From positions 3,410,001-3,474,000 of the forward strand of contig NZ_CP095187.1 of NCBI RefSeq assembly GCF_022965755.1: a stretch of DNA of 64,000 nucleotides. The letters are read 5' to 3'. The stretch comes from Pseudoxanthomonas sp. F37. GTDB lineage: Bacteria > Pseudomonadota > Gammaproteobacteria > Xanthomonadales > Xanthomonadaceae. The translations under genes were made by a program, and so were the position numbers. Position 1 is the first letter of the stretch. Each line of letters opens with the position of its first letter. The notes beneath the pieces are model-generated. The model did no database searches. It was not told where the DNA came from and worked only from the letters and a program-made list of their open reading frames with translations. Below, in pieces: positions 21,020-31,018 of this stretch.

Positions 21020-21805
21020 TTACAGCGCGGGCCGTTCCGGCGCCTGCTTGCGGCCCAGCGCACGCAGGTAGAGCTCGTACAAGGCGGTGACCTTGGACAC
21101 GTATTCCTGCGTTTCCGCGTACGGCGGCACGCCGCCATAGCGCGACACCGTGCCGATCCCGGCGTTGTAGGCGGCGGCGACCAGGGTCAGGTCGCCCTTG
21201 TAACGCCGCATCAGCCCGCGCAGGTGGCGTGCGCCGGCGTTGATCGACTCGGCGGAGGAATACGGGTCGGCGACGCCGTACTCCTTCGCCACCTCCGGCA
21301 TCAGCTGCATCACGCCCATCGCGCCCTTCGGCGACAGCGCCTTGGCATCGAAATCGCTTTCGGCGTGCGCCACGGCACGCAGCCAGGCATCGTCCACGCC
21401 GGTCTGGCGCGCGGCGGCCCTGAACTCGGACGGATAGCGGTCCAGCCGCGGCTTGCCGACCCGGCCCAGTCCCGGGTGCGCCGGCTCCCCGGGCGGGGTC
21501 TGCACGGTGAATTTCAGGTAGGGCGTGGACCCGGGCAGGTTGCGGGTGGAGTACACCTTCTGGCCGTCCTGCTCGCGCTCGTAGAGCGTGCCGCTGAACA
21601 CGCCCATCGAGCCCCACAGGTTGGGCGTGCTGACGGCGTTGTCGTCGATCTGCTTGGCCGTGCACTTCGAACCCGGCTCCGGGGCCGTGGCCAGGCTGAC
21701 CGTACCGCCCTGCACGCAGCGATACACCGTGCGCGCGCCGGCCTCGGCGCTGGCCAGGGCCAGCACCGTCAGGAGGAAACCGGCGGCGCGTCGGAGAGCG
21801 TGCAT
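21020..21805 (-). CDS. Lytic transglycosylase (SLT domain)
   Basis: A 261-residue periplasmic murein-cleaving enzyme. A signal peptide covers residues 1-23. An N-terminal DUF4124-like region (VYRCVQGGTVSLATAPEPG) is followed by the SLT domain at about 125-255: catalytic Glu in AVAHAESDF, then KGAMGVMQLMPEVAKEYGV, the helix INAGARHLRGLM and AAAYNAGIGTVSRYGG. These are the standard family 1 motifs. It is likely an MltE/Slt-like exolytic enzyme acting on peptidoglycan glycan strands. Confidence 0.92.
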   Translation of the reverse strand: MHALRRAAGFLLTVLALASAEAGARTVYRCVQGGTVSLATAPEPGSKCTAKQIDDNAVSTPNLWGSMGVFSGTLYEREQDGQKVYSTRNLPGSTPYLKFTVQTPPGEPAHPGLGRVGKPRLDRYPSEFRAAARQTGVDDAWLRAVAHAESDFDAKALSPKGAMGVMQLMPEVAKEYGVADPYSSAESINAGARHLRGLMRRYKGDLTLVAAAYNAGIGTVSRYGGVPPYAETQEYVSKVTALYELYLRALGRKQAPERPAL

Positions 21806-21916
21806 GGGCGGCGGATTCTAGGGCCCCGAAGCTGTAAGACAGCCTGAATCACGTGCCGGGCGCCGACGGCCGGCCAGCCCATGCCCGGTCCTGCTGCGCC
21901 GCAGCAGCCAAGCGCG

Positions 21917-21922
21917 TAAAAT
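21917..21922 (+). promoter_or_regulatory. -10 box of the pyrophosphatase gene
   Basis: TAAAAT lies 37 bp before the ppa start codon, in the context CGTAAAATGCCCGGCC. The same string TAAAATGCCCGGCC occurs before the pcm gene at 50455. No convincing -35 is seen. The assignment is by sequence match only. Confidence 0.5.
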
Positions 21923-21959
21923 GCCCGGCCTCTCTCACCGCACCCCTTCGGAGCACGCA

Positions 21960-22514
21960 ATGGGCCTGGATCTGGTCACCGCCGGCAAGAACCCGCCGGA
22001 CGAAATCAACGTCATCATCGAGATCCCGAAGGACGCCGAGCCGGTGAAGTACGAAGTGGACAAGGCCAGCGGCGCGATCTTCGTCGACCGCATCCTCTCC
22101 ACGCCCATGCGCTACCCCTGCAACTACGGCTACGTGCCGCATACGCTTTGCGGCGACGGCGACCCCGCCGACGTGCTGGTGGTGCTGCCGCTGCCGCTGA
22201 TCCCCGGCTCGGTGATCCGCTGCCGCCCCGTGGGCGTGCTGCGCATGAGCGACGAAGCCGGCAGTGACGAGAAGCTGCTGGCCGTGCCGGTGGACAAGGT
22301 GTTCGCCGGCTACAGCCACATCAACGACATCGACCAGGTCAGCCCGCACTGGCTGGAGCGCATCGGCCACTTCTTCGAGCACTACAAGGACCTGGAGAAG
22401 GGCAAGTGGGTCAAGCTGGACGGCTGGGGCAACGCCGCCGAAGCCAAGGCCGTGCTTGTGGACGCCATCGCCCGCCAGGCCGCGCAGCCGGAAGCCGAGA
22501 AGCACAAGTTCTGA
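21960..22514 (+). CDS. ppa: Inorganic pyrophosphatase
   Basis: A 184-residue soluble family I pyrophosphatase that hydrolyses PPi to drive biosynthetic reactions. The signature with three metal-binding aspartates is CGDGDPADVLVV (D66, D68, D71). KYEVDKASGAIFVDR and MRYPCNYGYVP are the other active-site segments, and the C-terminus carries HYKDLEKGKWVK. The length is typical. A -10-like TAAAAT lies upstream and a strong hairpin downstream. Confidence 0.97.
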   Translation: MGLDLVTAGKNPPDEINVIIEIPKDAEPVKYEVDKASGAIFVDRILSTPMRYPCNYGYVPHTLCGDGDPADVLVVLPLPLIPGSVIRCRPVGVLRMSDEAGSDEKLLAVPVDKVFAGYSHINDIDQVSPHWLERIGHFFEHYKDLEKGKWVKLDGWGNAAEAKAVLVDAIARQAAQPEAEKHKF

Positions 22515-22535
22515 TCGTCGATGCGATCACGCGCG

Positions 22536-22562
22536 AAAGGCCGCCCCGGGGCGGCCTTTTTT
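22536..22562. terminator. Bidirectional terminator between ppa and the hydroxylase-sulfotransferase gene
   Basis: The 24-bp perfect palindrome AAAGGCCGCCCC-GGGGCGGCCTTT is followed by a run of six T residues on the + strand. It lies in the 52-bp gap between two convergent stops (22514 and 22567), so it can end both transcripts. It is a clear intrinsic terminator for ppa. Confidence 0.88.
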
Positions 22563-22566
22563 GTGC

Positions 22567-24447
22567 TCAGAGACCGGCTGCGCGGGCAGCACGCTCGATC
22601 GTGGCCCGCCATTGGACCAGGCGGGGCTCGATCTCGGCCGCATGCCGGCGCCATTTGTCGGGGTCGGGCTGCGACAGGGTGTAACGCGACAAGGGGAGCT
22701 GCGTACCCAGTTCACGGTCCCACGACCAGCCGGCCCATGCGCTGAGGCGGCGCGCTTCGCGCTGAGGATCGGCAAGAAACCGTCCGTAATCCACGGCGGA
22801 CCAGTCCTCCGCAGGCAACGCCTGCAGATCGTCCAGCATGATGCGCGTGGCGGTTTCCCATTGCCGGGCGACGATCTCGCCGAGCGGTTGCCCGCTCAGG
22901 GCCTGCCAGCCCGGCGTCAGCAGGAACGACCAGGTCGGCCCCTGCCAGCCGGGCAGCGTATACATCCGGAACCGGCCCGACATCCATCCATCGATCATGC
23001 TGCCCCAGACCTGGCGCGGGTCGCGGTGCAGGTAGATGAACTTCGCATCCGGGAACACCGCCTTGAGGAACGGGATGCGCAGCGCGTTCTTGGGGGTCTT
23101 TTCGAGCATGCGCACCGCGGTGGCGCCATCGGGCGCGCTGCCCTCCCGGTCGCGCAGCGCGCTTCGGAACCGACCCTGCAGCTCCTGCACGATGGCCAGG
23201 GTGGCATCGTCCCGGCCCAGCTGGTTGGAGTGATAGTTCCTCTGCGCCGGGGCCAGGCCATTCACGCCTTCGATCAGCTGATGGCTTTCGTCGCCGATCG
23301 TGTAGACCTGCGGCGCGCCCGCGAGTGTTTCGAACAGCAGCGTGGACCCGGATCGGGGCGGGCTGACGATGAAGACCGGGCGCTCCAGCGCCGGCGCGGC
23401 ACGCGAAGGCGAGGCCCCGGTGCGTTCGGGCGCGACGGGCTCCGGCACCGCCACGGCACCCGCATGCACATCGGGCTGGCCATGGACATCGGTCTGCGCC
23501 GGCCGGCTCTCGTCGGCCAGCGCCATGTTGAAGACATGCGAATTCAGCGCGTGCCAGAACCCCACGTCGTTGCGCAGGTCGATGCGGTCGGCACCGAGGC
23601 CAAGCAGTTCGCGCCGGGTCGCGTCCAGCAACGCCTGGTAGCGGGGGCGACCGGCGGCATCCTCGCCGTGGCACGCCCACAGCGCCTGCCACCGGCGCGA
23701 GAAGCGCAGCAGCGCGGCCTGGATGGCGCCAAGCCGGGGGTCCGCCACGCATTCTCCCAGCAGGAACACCAGATGCTCGCGCACTTCCCAAGGCGACATG
23801 ACGGCGGGTGCATTGACCCGTTCGAAGTCGAGCTGCGCCCGCTTGCCGGGCACCGGAGGATGCAGGCGTGGACGCCACTGGCCGTGATACGCCTGGCCCG
23901 GCGCACGGCCTTCGGACAACAGGTCCCAGAAGCGCTCGCCGCCCACAGTGTCTGCGACCAGATGGATGCGCTGGGCGCTGCCCTCGTTGAGTACCCGGTG
24001 CCGGCGCCACGTATCGAAGATCCAGCATTCGCCCGCGGCCATGTTGATCTCGGCATCCCCGCACTGGAAGCGCACGCCCGGCGTGGTGACGATGGGGATG
24101 TGCACGCGCATGCGCTCGCGCCAGTAGTAATTGATGTCGACGTGCGCCTTCACCTCCGCCTGGCCGTTGAGCCGCATGAGGCGCGCGCGCCCCCACGTAG
24201 CCCCGACTGCCTCGAGCACCTGGCCCAGATAAGGGCAACGGTCCAGCCAGGGTGTGGGCCGCATGCGGCCGGAAAGCGCATCGCTGGCGGGGTCGCCCTC
24301 CGTCGTGATCAGCGTCAGCGCGCTGTTGCCGTCGTCCCGCGCCGTCCGCCCCCGCCATGCGCTCTCCTCGATCGCGGACACCTCGGCCAGCAAGGCGGCG
24401 GCATCGAACGTGATGGGAAGCTGGATGAACGGGACCTGCAATTTCAT
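22567..24447 (-). CDS. Fusion: aspartyl/asparaginyl beta-hydroxylase-like + sulfotransferase
   Basis: A 626-residue two-domain protein. Residues about 1-200 match the aspartyl/asparaginyl beta-hydroxylase (Fe(II)/2-oxoglutarate) family: metal triad H102 and D104 in AHVDINYYWRE, H150 in TWRRHRVLNEG, and 2-oxoglutarate-anchoring R160. Residues about 350-620 form a sulfotransferase: the 5'-phosphosulfate loop FIVSPPRSGSTLLF near residue 360 and FIYLHRDPRQVWGSM, the 3'-phosphate motif. The linker (about 300-350) is Pro/Ala-rich. It may modify a peptide or a small molecule by hydroxylation followed by sulfation; that is inference. Upstream of ATG 24447 is GACACCCTCCC. No biosynthetic cluster surrounds it. 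Confidence 0.82.
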   Translation of the reverse strand: MKLQVPFIQLPITFDAAALLAEVSAIEESAWRGRTARDDGNSALTLITTEGDPASDALSGRMRPTPWLDRCPYLGQVLEAVGATWGRARLMRLNGQAEVKAHVDINYYWRERMRVHIPIVTTPGVRFQCGDAEINMAAGECWIFDTWRRHRVLNEGSAQRIHLVADTVGGERFWDLLSEGRAPGQAYHGQWRPRLHPPVPGKRAQLDFERVNAPAVMSPWEVREHLVFLLGECVADPRLGAIQAALLRFSRRWQALWACHGEDAAGRPRYQALLDATRRELLGLGADRIDLRNDVGFWHALNSHVFNMALADESRPAQTDVHGQPDVHAGAVAVPEPVAPERTGASPSRAAPALERPVFIVSPPRSGSTLLFETLAGAPQVYTIGDESHQLIEGVNGLAPAQRNYHSNQLGRDDATLAIVQELQGRFRSALRDREGSAPDGATAVRMLEKTPKNALRIPFLKAVFPDAKFIYLHRDPRQVWGSMIDGWMSGRFRMYTLPGWQGPTWSFLLTPGWQALSGQPLGEIVARQWETATRIMLDDLQALPAEDWSAVDYGRFLADPQREARRLSAWAGWSWDRELGTQLPLSRYTLSQPDPDKWRRHAAEIEPRLVQWRATIERAARAAGL

Positions 24448-24507
24448 GGGAGGGTGTCCGGGATCGAAGCGGCATGACGGCCGCCCCGGAATGATACCGG
24501 CACCGGC

Positions 24508-25203
24508 TCAGTCGCGAGGCGGCGCTGGCTTGACCCTGAGGATGGTCAGTCCGATCAGCCGCGACACCACCACCGCGATGTACATGACCCCTGCGAACTG
24601 CTCCAGCATCACCAGTGCGCGCGCCTGCGGCAGGATCGGCACCACGTCGCTCAGGCCCACGCCCGACAGCAGGCTGAAACTCAGGAACAGCAGCTCCATC
24701 CAGCTGCGTGCGGAGGTCGGGTCGACCGCGGCGGTGAAGCTGCCCGGATACAACTGCTGGCACACCGAGAAGGCGAACGCGAACGCCCACGCCAGCAGCG
24801 TGAAGGTGGCGCCGGCGGCGAACAGTTCGTCGCTGGTGACGGCATGGTCCTGCAGCATGTAGGCGATCAGGCTGCCGGCCGTGTAGAAGTACAGGCCGCT
24901 TTCCAGCAGGTGGGCGTAGATGCCCAGGGAGGGTTGGTCGAACAGCGCCGCCGCCAGCGACAGCAGCACCGAAGGCACCGCCAGCGACCACGCGATCCAG
25001 TTGACCGCCGCGCTGCGGTTGACCACCCACAGCGCCAGCGACAGCACCAGGATGCCGAACGCGCCGAACAGCGCGCGGCCGGCCTGGGTATCCTCCATCA
25101 CCGGGTACAGCAGGATGCCCGCCAGTTGCACGATGAGCAGGAAGGCGGAGGGATGGCGGCGCAGCGTCACCAGCCAGCGCAGCCAGGCGATCGGCATCGT
25201 CAT
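24508..25203 (-). CDS. Potassium-channel-like membrane protein with altered selectivity filter
   Basis: A 231-residue membrane protein with about five helices plus a pore loop and a last helix. The C-terminal part has Ion_trans_2 layout: the pore helix MELLFLSFSLL, a filter-like segment SGVGLSDVVPILPQ and the inner helix ALVMLEQFAGVMYIAVVVSRLIGL. In potassium channels the filter reads TVGYGDxxP; here it is GVGLSD, so ion selectivity is uncertain. The first Met (25203) and a second Met two codons later are both possible starts. It is 10 bp downstream of a small membrane protein gene. Confidence 0.78.
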   Translation of the reverse strand: MTMPIAWLRWLVTLRRHPSAFLLIVQLAGILLYPVMEDTQAGRALFGAFGILVLSLALWVVNRSAAVNWIAWSLAVPSVLLSLAAALFDQPSLGIYAHLLESGLYFYTAGSLIAYMLQDHAVTSDELFAAGATFTLLAWAFAFAFSVCQQLYPGSFTAAVDPTSARSWMELLFLSFSLLSGVGLSDVVPILPQARALVMLEQFAGVMYIAVVVSRLIGLTILRVKPAPPRD

Positions 25204-25213
25204 GCGGCGCGCA

Positions 25214-25381
25214 TCACTTGAAGTGGTAGACCAGCGCGTAATACACCACGTAGACCCAGGACAGCACGCCATGGATCACCGCCCACAGCAGCGACTTGTT
25301 GGCGCTCCAGGAGATGGTGATCGCCAGGGCGGTACCGAAGCCGATGCCCGCCTTGGCGATGCCGCTGCCGCTGCCCTTCAC
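25214..25381 (-). CDS. Small single-helix membrane protein
   Basis: A 55-residue protein starting at a GTG that overlaps the stop of the upstream lipoprotein gene (GTGA). It has a short basic/Gly-Ser N-terminus (KGSGSGIAKAG), one or two hydrophobic segments (GTALAITISWSANKSLLW, VLSWVYVVYYALVYHF) and a Lys end. Similar small proteins occur in proteobacteria without known function. Tight coupling to the DUF4136 lipoprotein suggests linked expression. Confidence 0.7.
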   Translation of the reverse strand: MKGSGSGIAKAGIGFGTALAITISWSANKSLLWAVIHGVLSWVYVVYYALVYHFK

Positions 25382-25977
25382 GGCGACACCGCCGGCGTGC
25401 CGGCACCCGCGCGATACGGGTAGCGCATGAAGATGTCCGCGATGGCCGCATCGATCTTCGCGCCGCGCTCCTCGGGTTTGGTGCGTCCCACGCGGCCCAC
25501 GGCGACGCCGGTCCAGACCAGCCGGTTCTGCCTGGCATCCACCAGGTCCACGTTGAGGGTGCCCTCGGTGTACTTGTACACATCGGTGCGGTCGCGCCAG
25601 TACGGCACGGCGAAGTACCGCCGTGCGCGGTAGCTGTAGTAGTAGTCGTAGTCCACTTCGGGGGTGCTGTAGACGTCGGTCTTTTCCTGCATGTAGGCGT
25701 TCAGGTTGACCCACAGGTCCGGGGACTTCTCGTCGTACACGTAGCCGCGCGCCTCCATCTGCCGGCGCGCCGCATCCTTGATGCGCCCGCTGGTGAGGGT
25801 GGCGTAGCCCTGGCTCTCGATCGCCAGCGGCGAGTAGAACGCGAACGTGCGGTACCGGGCGAAGTCGGCGGACGGGTCGACATCACTGGTGATGCGAGGG
25901 CCGGTGGCGCAGGCCGCCACCAGCAATATGACCGCCAGCAGCAGGCTGTAGCGGGCGAGGCGGATGATCGCAGGCAT
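25378..25977 (-). CDS. DUF4136 lipoprotein
   Basis: A 199-residue lipoprotein. The signal peptide ends in the lipobox VAAC (Cys at about residue 22). The mature part matches DUF4136: SDVDPSADFARYRTFAFY near the start, repeated Tyr-rich YYYSYRARRYFAVPYWR, and NVDLVDARQNRLVWTGVA. Members are outer-membrane or periplasmic proteins of unknown function. I chose ATG 25977 because it gives the complete signal peptide. A 100-bp gap (25978-26077) separates it from thiC. Confidence 0.87.
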   Translation of the reverse strand: MPAIIRLARYSLLLAVILLVAACATGPRITSDVDPSADFARYRTFAFYSPLAIESQGYATLTSGRIKDAARRQMEARGYVYDEKSPDLWVNLNAYMQEKTDVYSTPEVDYDYYYSYRARRYFAVPYWRDRTDVYKYTEGTLNVDLVDARQNRLVWTGVAVGRVGRTKPEERGAKIDAAIADIFMRYPYRAGAGTPAVSP

Positions 25978-26077
25978 GGCAGGTCTCCGTAGGTTCGGCA
26001 CGGGCCCACCCCTGCGGCGGGCCGTGTCCACAAGTACGGGGATGCGGGCCTATCCGTCGCAGGGCCCGCGTCCGCGT

Positions 26078-28045
<1,968 letters not shown>

Positions 28046-28126
28046 TCACGGGGACGAAGCGGCGGCGCGGCGGCGGACGGATGGCGGGCCCACGGAGGGG
28101 ACGACACGGCAACACGGCGCAGCCTG

Positions 28127-28212
28127 CGAAGCTTCCCTACGCCGGTCTCAACCGGATCAGGTTCGAAGGGTCTGTCTCAATCACCGGCCCGGCCGGCGAT
28201 ACCCCCGCTTCG
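28127..28212 (-). ncRNA. TPP riboswitch (THI element)
   Basis: On the minus strand, P1 is CGAAGC (28212-28207) paired with GCTTCG (28132-28127). Between them are the family landmarks TGAGACAGACCCTTCGAACC, TGATCCGG and the closing GCGTAGGGAAGC. These match the conserved core of the thiamine pyrophosphate aptamer. It lies about 160 bp upstream of thiC. The mode of action, terminator or ribosome-site masking, is not resolved from the sequence. Confidence 0.93.
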
Positions 28213-28247
28213 GGGCGAATTAGACCACAAACCGCCGGGCCGCGACG

Positions 28248-30089
28248 TCATTCCAGGGTATAGCCCACGCGGAATCCGCCCCAGTGCCGCCCGGCCACGT
28301 ACACGGGCACGGACAGGTCGAACATGATCTGACCGGTATCCCGCCGATAGACCTGCAGCCGGTAGGGGTCGGTGTGCGCGCCGACCGTGCGGCCCACCCG
28401 GTCGGTGAACAGGCGCTTGGTGCGGTTGCCGACCAGATCCTGCGCCGGATCGCCGGTCAGGGGCTGGCTGAAGCGCAGGTTGTGGGTGGGCACGTAGCCG
28501 TCGGGATTGGCGCAGATGGCGAACACGATCCACGGATGGCGTGCGGCGACCGGCTCCTGCAGCGCGGGCAGCACCTCATCGCACAGCCGGTCGAAGGGCG
28601 TGGTGAACTTGGCGGGCGTCACGCCCGGGATGGGCGCGTAGTCGCGCGAGAACAGGGCGTCCTCATCGATGCGCCCGTCATGCAGGGCCTGCTCCAGCGC
28701 CCCGCCCACCTGCGCAGCCGCCGCCTGCGCCAGGTCGCGCACGCGCGCATGGCGGCGGTGGCCGAGCGGATCGGCCGGCAGGCGGAACAGGCCCACGCAG
28801 TCGCGCAGGGTATCCGCGCCCTGCGCCAGGGCCTTGCCGCGCGCGGCGACATGGCCCGCATGCTCCAGGTTGCTTCGGCTCAATGCGGCGACGCGCTCGA
28901 CGGCGGCATCGATGGAGGTGATCTCCCCATCCTGGGCCGACACCCGTTCGACCACCGAGTCCATCGCCTTGCTCGCACGCGCCAGCAGGTCGCCGATGCC
29001 GCCCAGCACCTGGCCGGTGGCCTCGGCCGAGGCGGCGCTCTCGCCCAGCGCGCGGCCGCTTTCGTCGAGGATCACGCGCACGTCGCGCGCCGCCGTCGCG
29101 GCCTGCTCGGCCAGCCGGCGGATTTCCGTCGCGACCACGGCGAAGCCGCGTCCGGCGGGGCCCGCGCGCGCCGCTTCGATGCTCGCGTTGATCGAGAGGA
29201 TGTTGGTCTGGAAGGCGACGGCATCGATCACTTCGATGACCTCGCCCGCCCGTGCGGAGCGCCGCTCCACTTCCCGCATGGCCTCGCCCAGTTGGCGTGC
29301 GGCCTCCATGCCGTGGCGCGCGCTGGCGTCGGCACTGGCCGCGACCTGGATGACCGCCTGCAGTTCCTCGCCCGCGCCCTGCAGCCCTTGCAGCAGGCGT
29401 CGCGTCGCATCCAGCACGGTATCGAGTGCGGCGACCTGGGCCTGCGACTGGTCCAGCAGCTCGCTGTTCTCGCCCACCAGGTGGGGCACTTCCGCTGCCA
29501 CCTGTACCGACAGCGAGACGGCTTGCCGGATCGCCTCGGCCAGGTTGCCGAAGCCGGCGGCGATCTGGCGCGACAGGGGATGCGGCGCCTGGTCCGGCGG
29601 CAACGTCAGGTCCAGATCGCAGCTTCCGAGCCGTTCCCCGATGCGCTCGAGCAGCACGCGCTCACGCGCCGCGTCGGCCATGCGCTGTGCGAGCACCTGC
29701 AATGCGGGCGACGCGACGACGGCGGGGTCTTCGCCTTGCGCCAGTCGCGCCACATCGCGCAGCATCGCGGCCGTCTCGGGGTGCGGCAGGGAGAGCAGCC
29801 AGCCTTCTCCGTCGCGGTCGGCCTGGTAGCGGATGCGGCGCGCGGGGTCGCCCCCGGGCGCATGCCAGGTGCCCTCCTCATCGTGCAGGGCCGACGGCGG
29901 CAATCCCCAGAGGATGTCGCAGGGCTGGCCCAGCACCTGCTCCGGCGCCAGCGCCAACAGGTCCCAGGCGGCGCGGTTGGCGGCCACCACGCGCGCTGAT
30001 GCATCCAGCCGCATCAGCCCCACCGGCGCATCCGGCAGGGCGATGCCGCCGTTTGCGGTGGTCGCCTGCATTTGTTCCGTCGCTGACAT
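28248..30089 (-). CDS. Soluble methyl-accepting chemotaxis protein with PAS and C-terminal cache-like domain
   Basis: A 613-residue chemoreceptor with no transmembrane segment, so it is cytoplasmic. The N-terminal part (about 15-110) looks like a PAS domain ([22 protein letters not shown]). The signalling hairpin spans about 225-430, with the tip [20 protein letters not shown] followed by [20 protein letters not shown], the site that contacts CheA and CheW. The last 130 residues ([43 protein letters not shown]) resemble a single cache-like sensor, placed C-terminally. GGGAGGAGAG lies just upstream of ATG 30089. The ligand is unknown. Confidence 0.85.
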   Translation of the reverse strand: MSATEQMQATTANGGIALPDAPVGLMRLDASARVVAANRAAWDLLALAPEQVLGQPCDILWGLPPSALHDEEGTWHAPGGDPARRIRYQADRDGEGWLLSLPHPETAAMLRDVARLAQGEDPAVVASPALQVLAQRMADAARERVLLERIGERLGSCDLDLTLPPDQAPHPLSRQIAAGFGNLAEAIRQAVSLSVQVAAEVPHLVGENSELLDQSQAQVAALDTVLDATRRLLQGLQGAGEELQAVIQVAASADASARHGMEAARQLGEAMREVERRSARAGEVIEVIDAVAFQTNILSINASIEAARAGPAGRGFAVVATEIRRLAEQAATAARDVRVILDESGRALGESAASAEATGQVLGGIGDLLARASKAMDSVVERVSAQDGEITSIDAAVERVAALSRSNLEHAGHVAARGKALAQGADTLRDCVGLFRLPADPLGHRRHARVRDLAQAAAAQVGGALEQALHDGRIDEDALFSRDYAPIPGVTPAKFTTPFDRLCDEVLPALQEPVAARHPWIVFAICANPDGYVPTHNLRFSQPLTGDPAQDLVGNRTKRLFTDRVGRTVGAHTDPYRLQVYRRDTGQIMFDLSVPVYVAGRHWGGFRVGYTLE

Positions 30090-30162
30090 CACGCTCTCCT
30101 CCCTACCCGATAGCGGCCGGGGGAGAGACGGATTGAGACGCCTGTTCAGCGGTACCCGGAAC

Positions 30163-31011
30163 TCAGGGGTCTTCCAGGACAACCTGGGACAGCCGCACAG
30201 GGTCCGCCACGACGAAGACCGTGGCATCTCCAAACTCCGGCCAGCCCGCCCGCAGCGCCGCCATCACGGCCGGGGCCTGGTCGTGCGCCTCCAGCAGCCA
30301 GGCCGTGAACTGCTGGCACGGCACGTCGGCCGCGGGACGACACAGCAGCGGGCCGGGCGGGATGGGATCGGAACGCCACAGTTCGACCACGCCGGCCGGG
30401 CGGGCGGCGTCGTAGACATCGGCCGCGAGCGCGGCCACGTCGGCGCGACCGCTCGCCACGGCCTCCAGGGCCGCCGCATGCGAGCCGGCGTACGCAACGT
30501 GGGCGAAGCCTGCATCCGGCGCCAGGCCGCGCCGGCGCAGTTCGCGCACCGGCACGAAGCCGCCCGAGGCCGAATCGCGGCCGACCAGGGCCAGACGCAA
30601 CGTCCGCGCCTGCCGTTCCAGTTCGCCCGGCGCCTCCAGCCCCTGCCGGCCGACCAGCACGGCGCGGTAGCGGTCGGCCTGCAGCGCCGGCACCTGCGGC
30701 ACGGGCAGCGTCGTCAGCGGCTCGCTCGCACGCCGCGCCTGCAGATACCCATGCAGATTGGGCACGGCGACATCGGCCTCGCCATGCCGCAGCGCATCGA
30801 CCAGCGCCGTGGGCGAGTCGAACAGGCGGATCTGCACGGGATGCCGGGCGCGCAGGCCCAGATAGTCCGCCAGCGGCTGGATCGCGGCGGCGCGGTCGCG
30901 CTGCGGATACGCATAGGTGGCGATCACCCAGGCGCGTGGCGGCGTTTTCTGGGCCCACGCGGGCGGAACGGACAGCAGCGAAAGGACAACGAAAAGAAAG
31001 GCGCGGATCAT
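30163..31011 (-). CDS. PhnD-like periplasmic binding protein
   Basis: A 282-residue secreted protein with a signal peptide (residues about 1-20, ending AWAQ). The mature part matches PhnD/phosphonate-type or ABC-type binding proteins: [67 protein letters not shown] and [21 protein letters not shown]. No transporter genes are adjacent. It starts 7 bp after ilvD and lies 73 bp before a chemoreceptor gene on the same strand. The family often also carries sensory domains of kinases. The ligand is unknown. Confidence 0.8.
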   Translation of the reverse strand: MIRAFLFVVLSLLSVPPAWAQKTPPRAWVIATYAYPQRDRAAAIQPLADYLGLRARHPVQIRLFDSPTALVDALRHGEADVAVPNLHGYLQARRASEPLTTLPVPQVPALQADRYRAVLVGRQGLEAPGELERQARTLRLALVGRDSASGGFVPVRELRRRGLAPDAGFAHVAYAGSHAAALEAVASGRADVAALAADVYDAARPAGVVELWRSDPIPPGPLLCRPAADVPCQQFTAWLLEAHDQAPAVMAALRAGWPEFGDATVFVVADPVRLSQVVLEDP

Positions 31012-31018
31012 CCCGCTA

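Noticed and set aside
28127-28212. Simple terminator or REP hairpin before thiC
   Set aside because: The conserved GACCCTTCGAACCTGATC and GCGTAGGGAAG landmarks identify a TPP aptamer.
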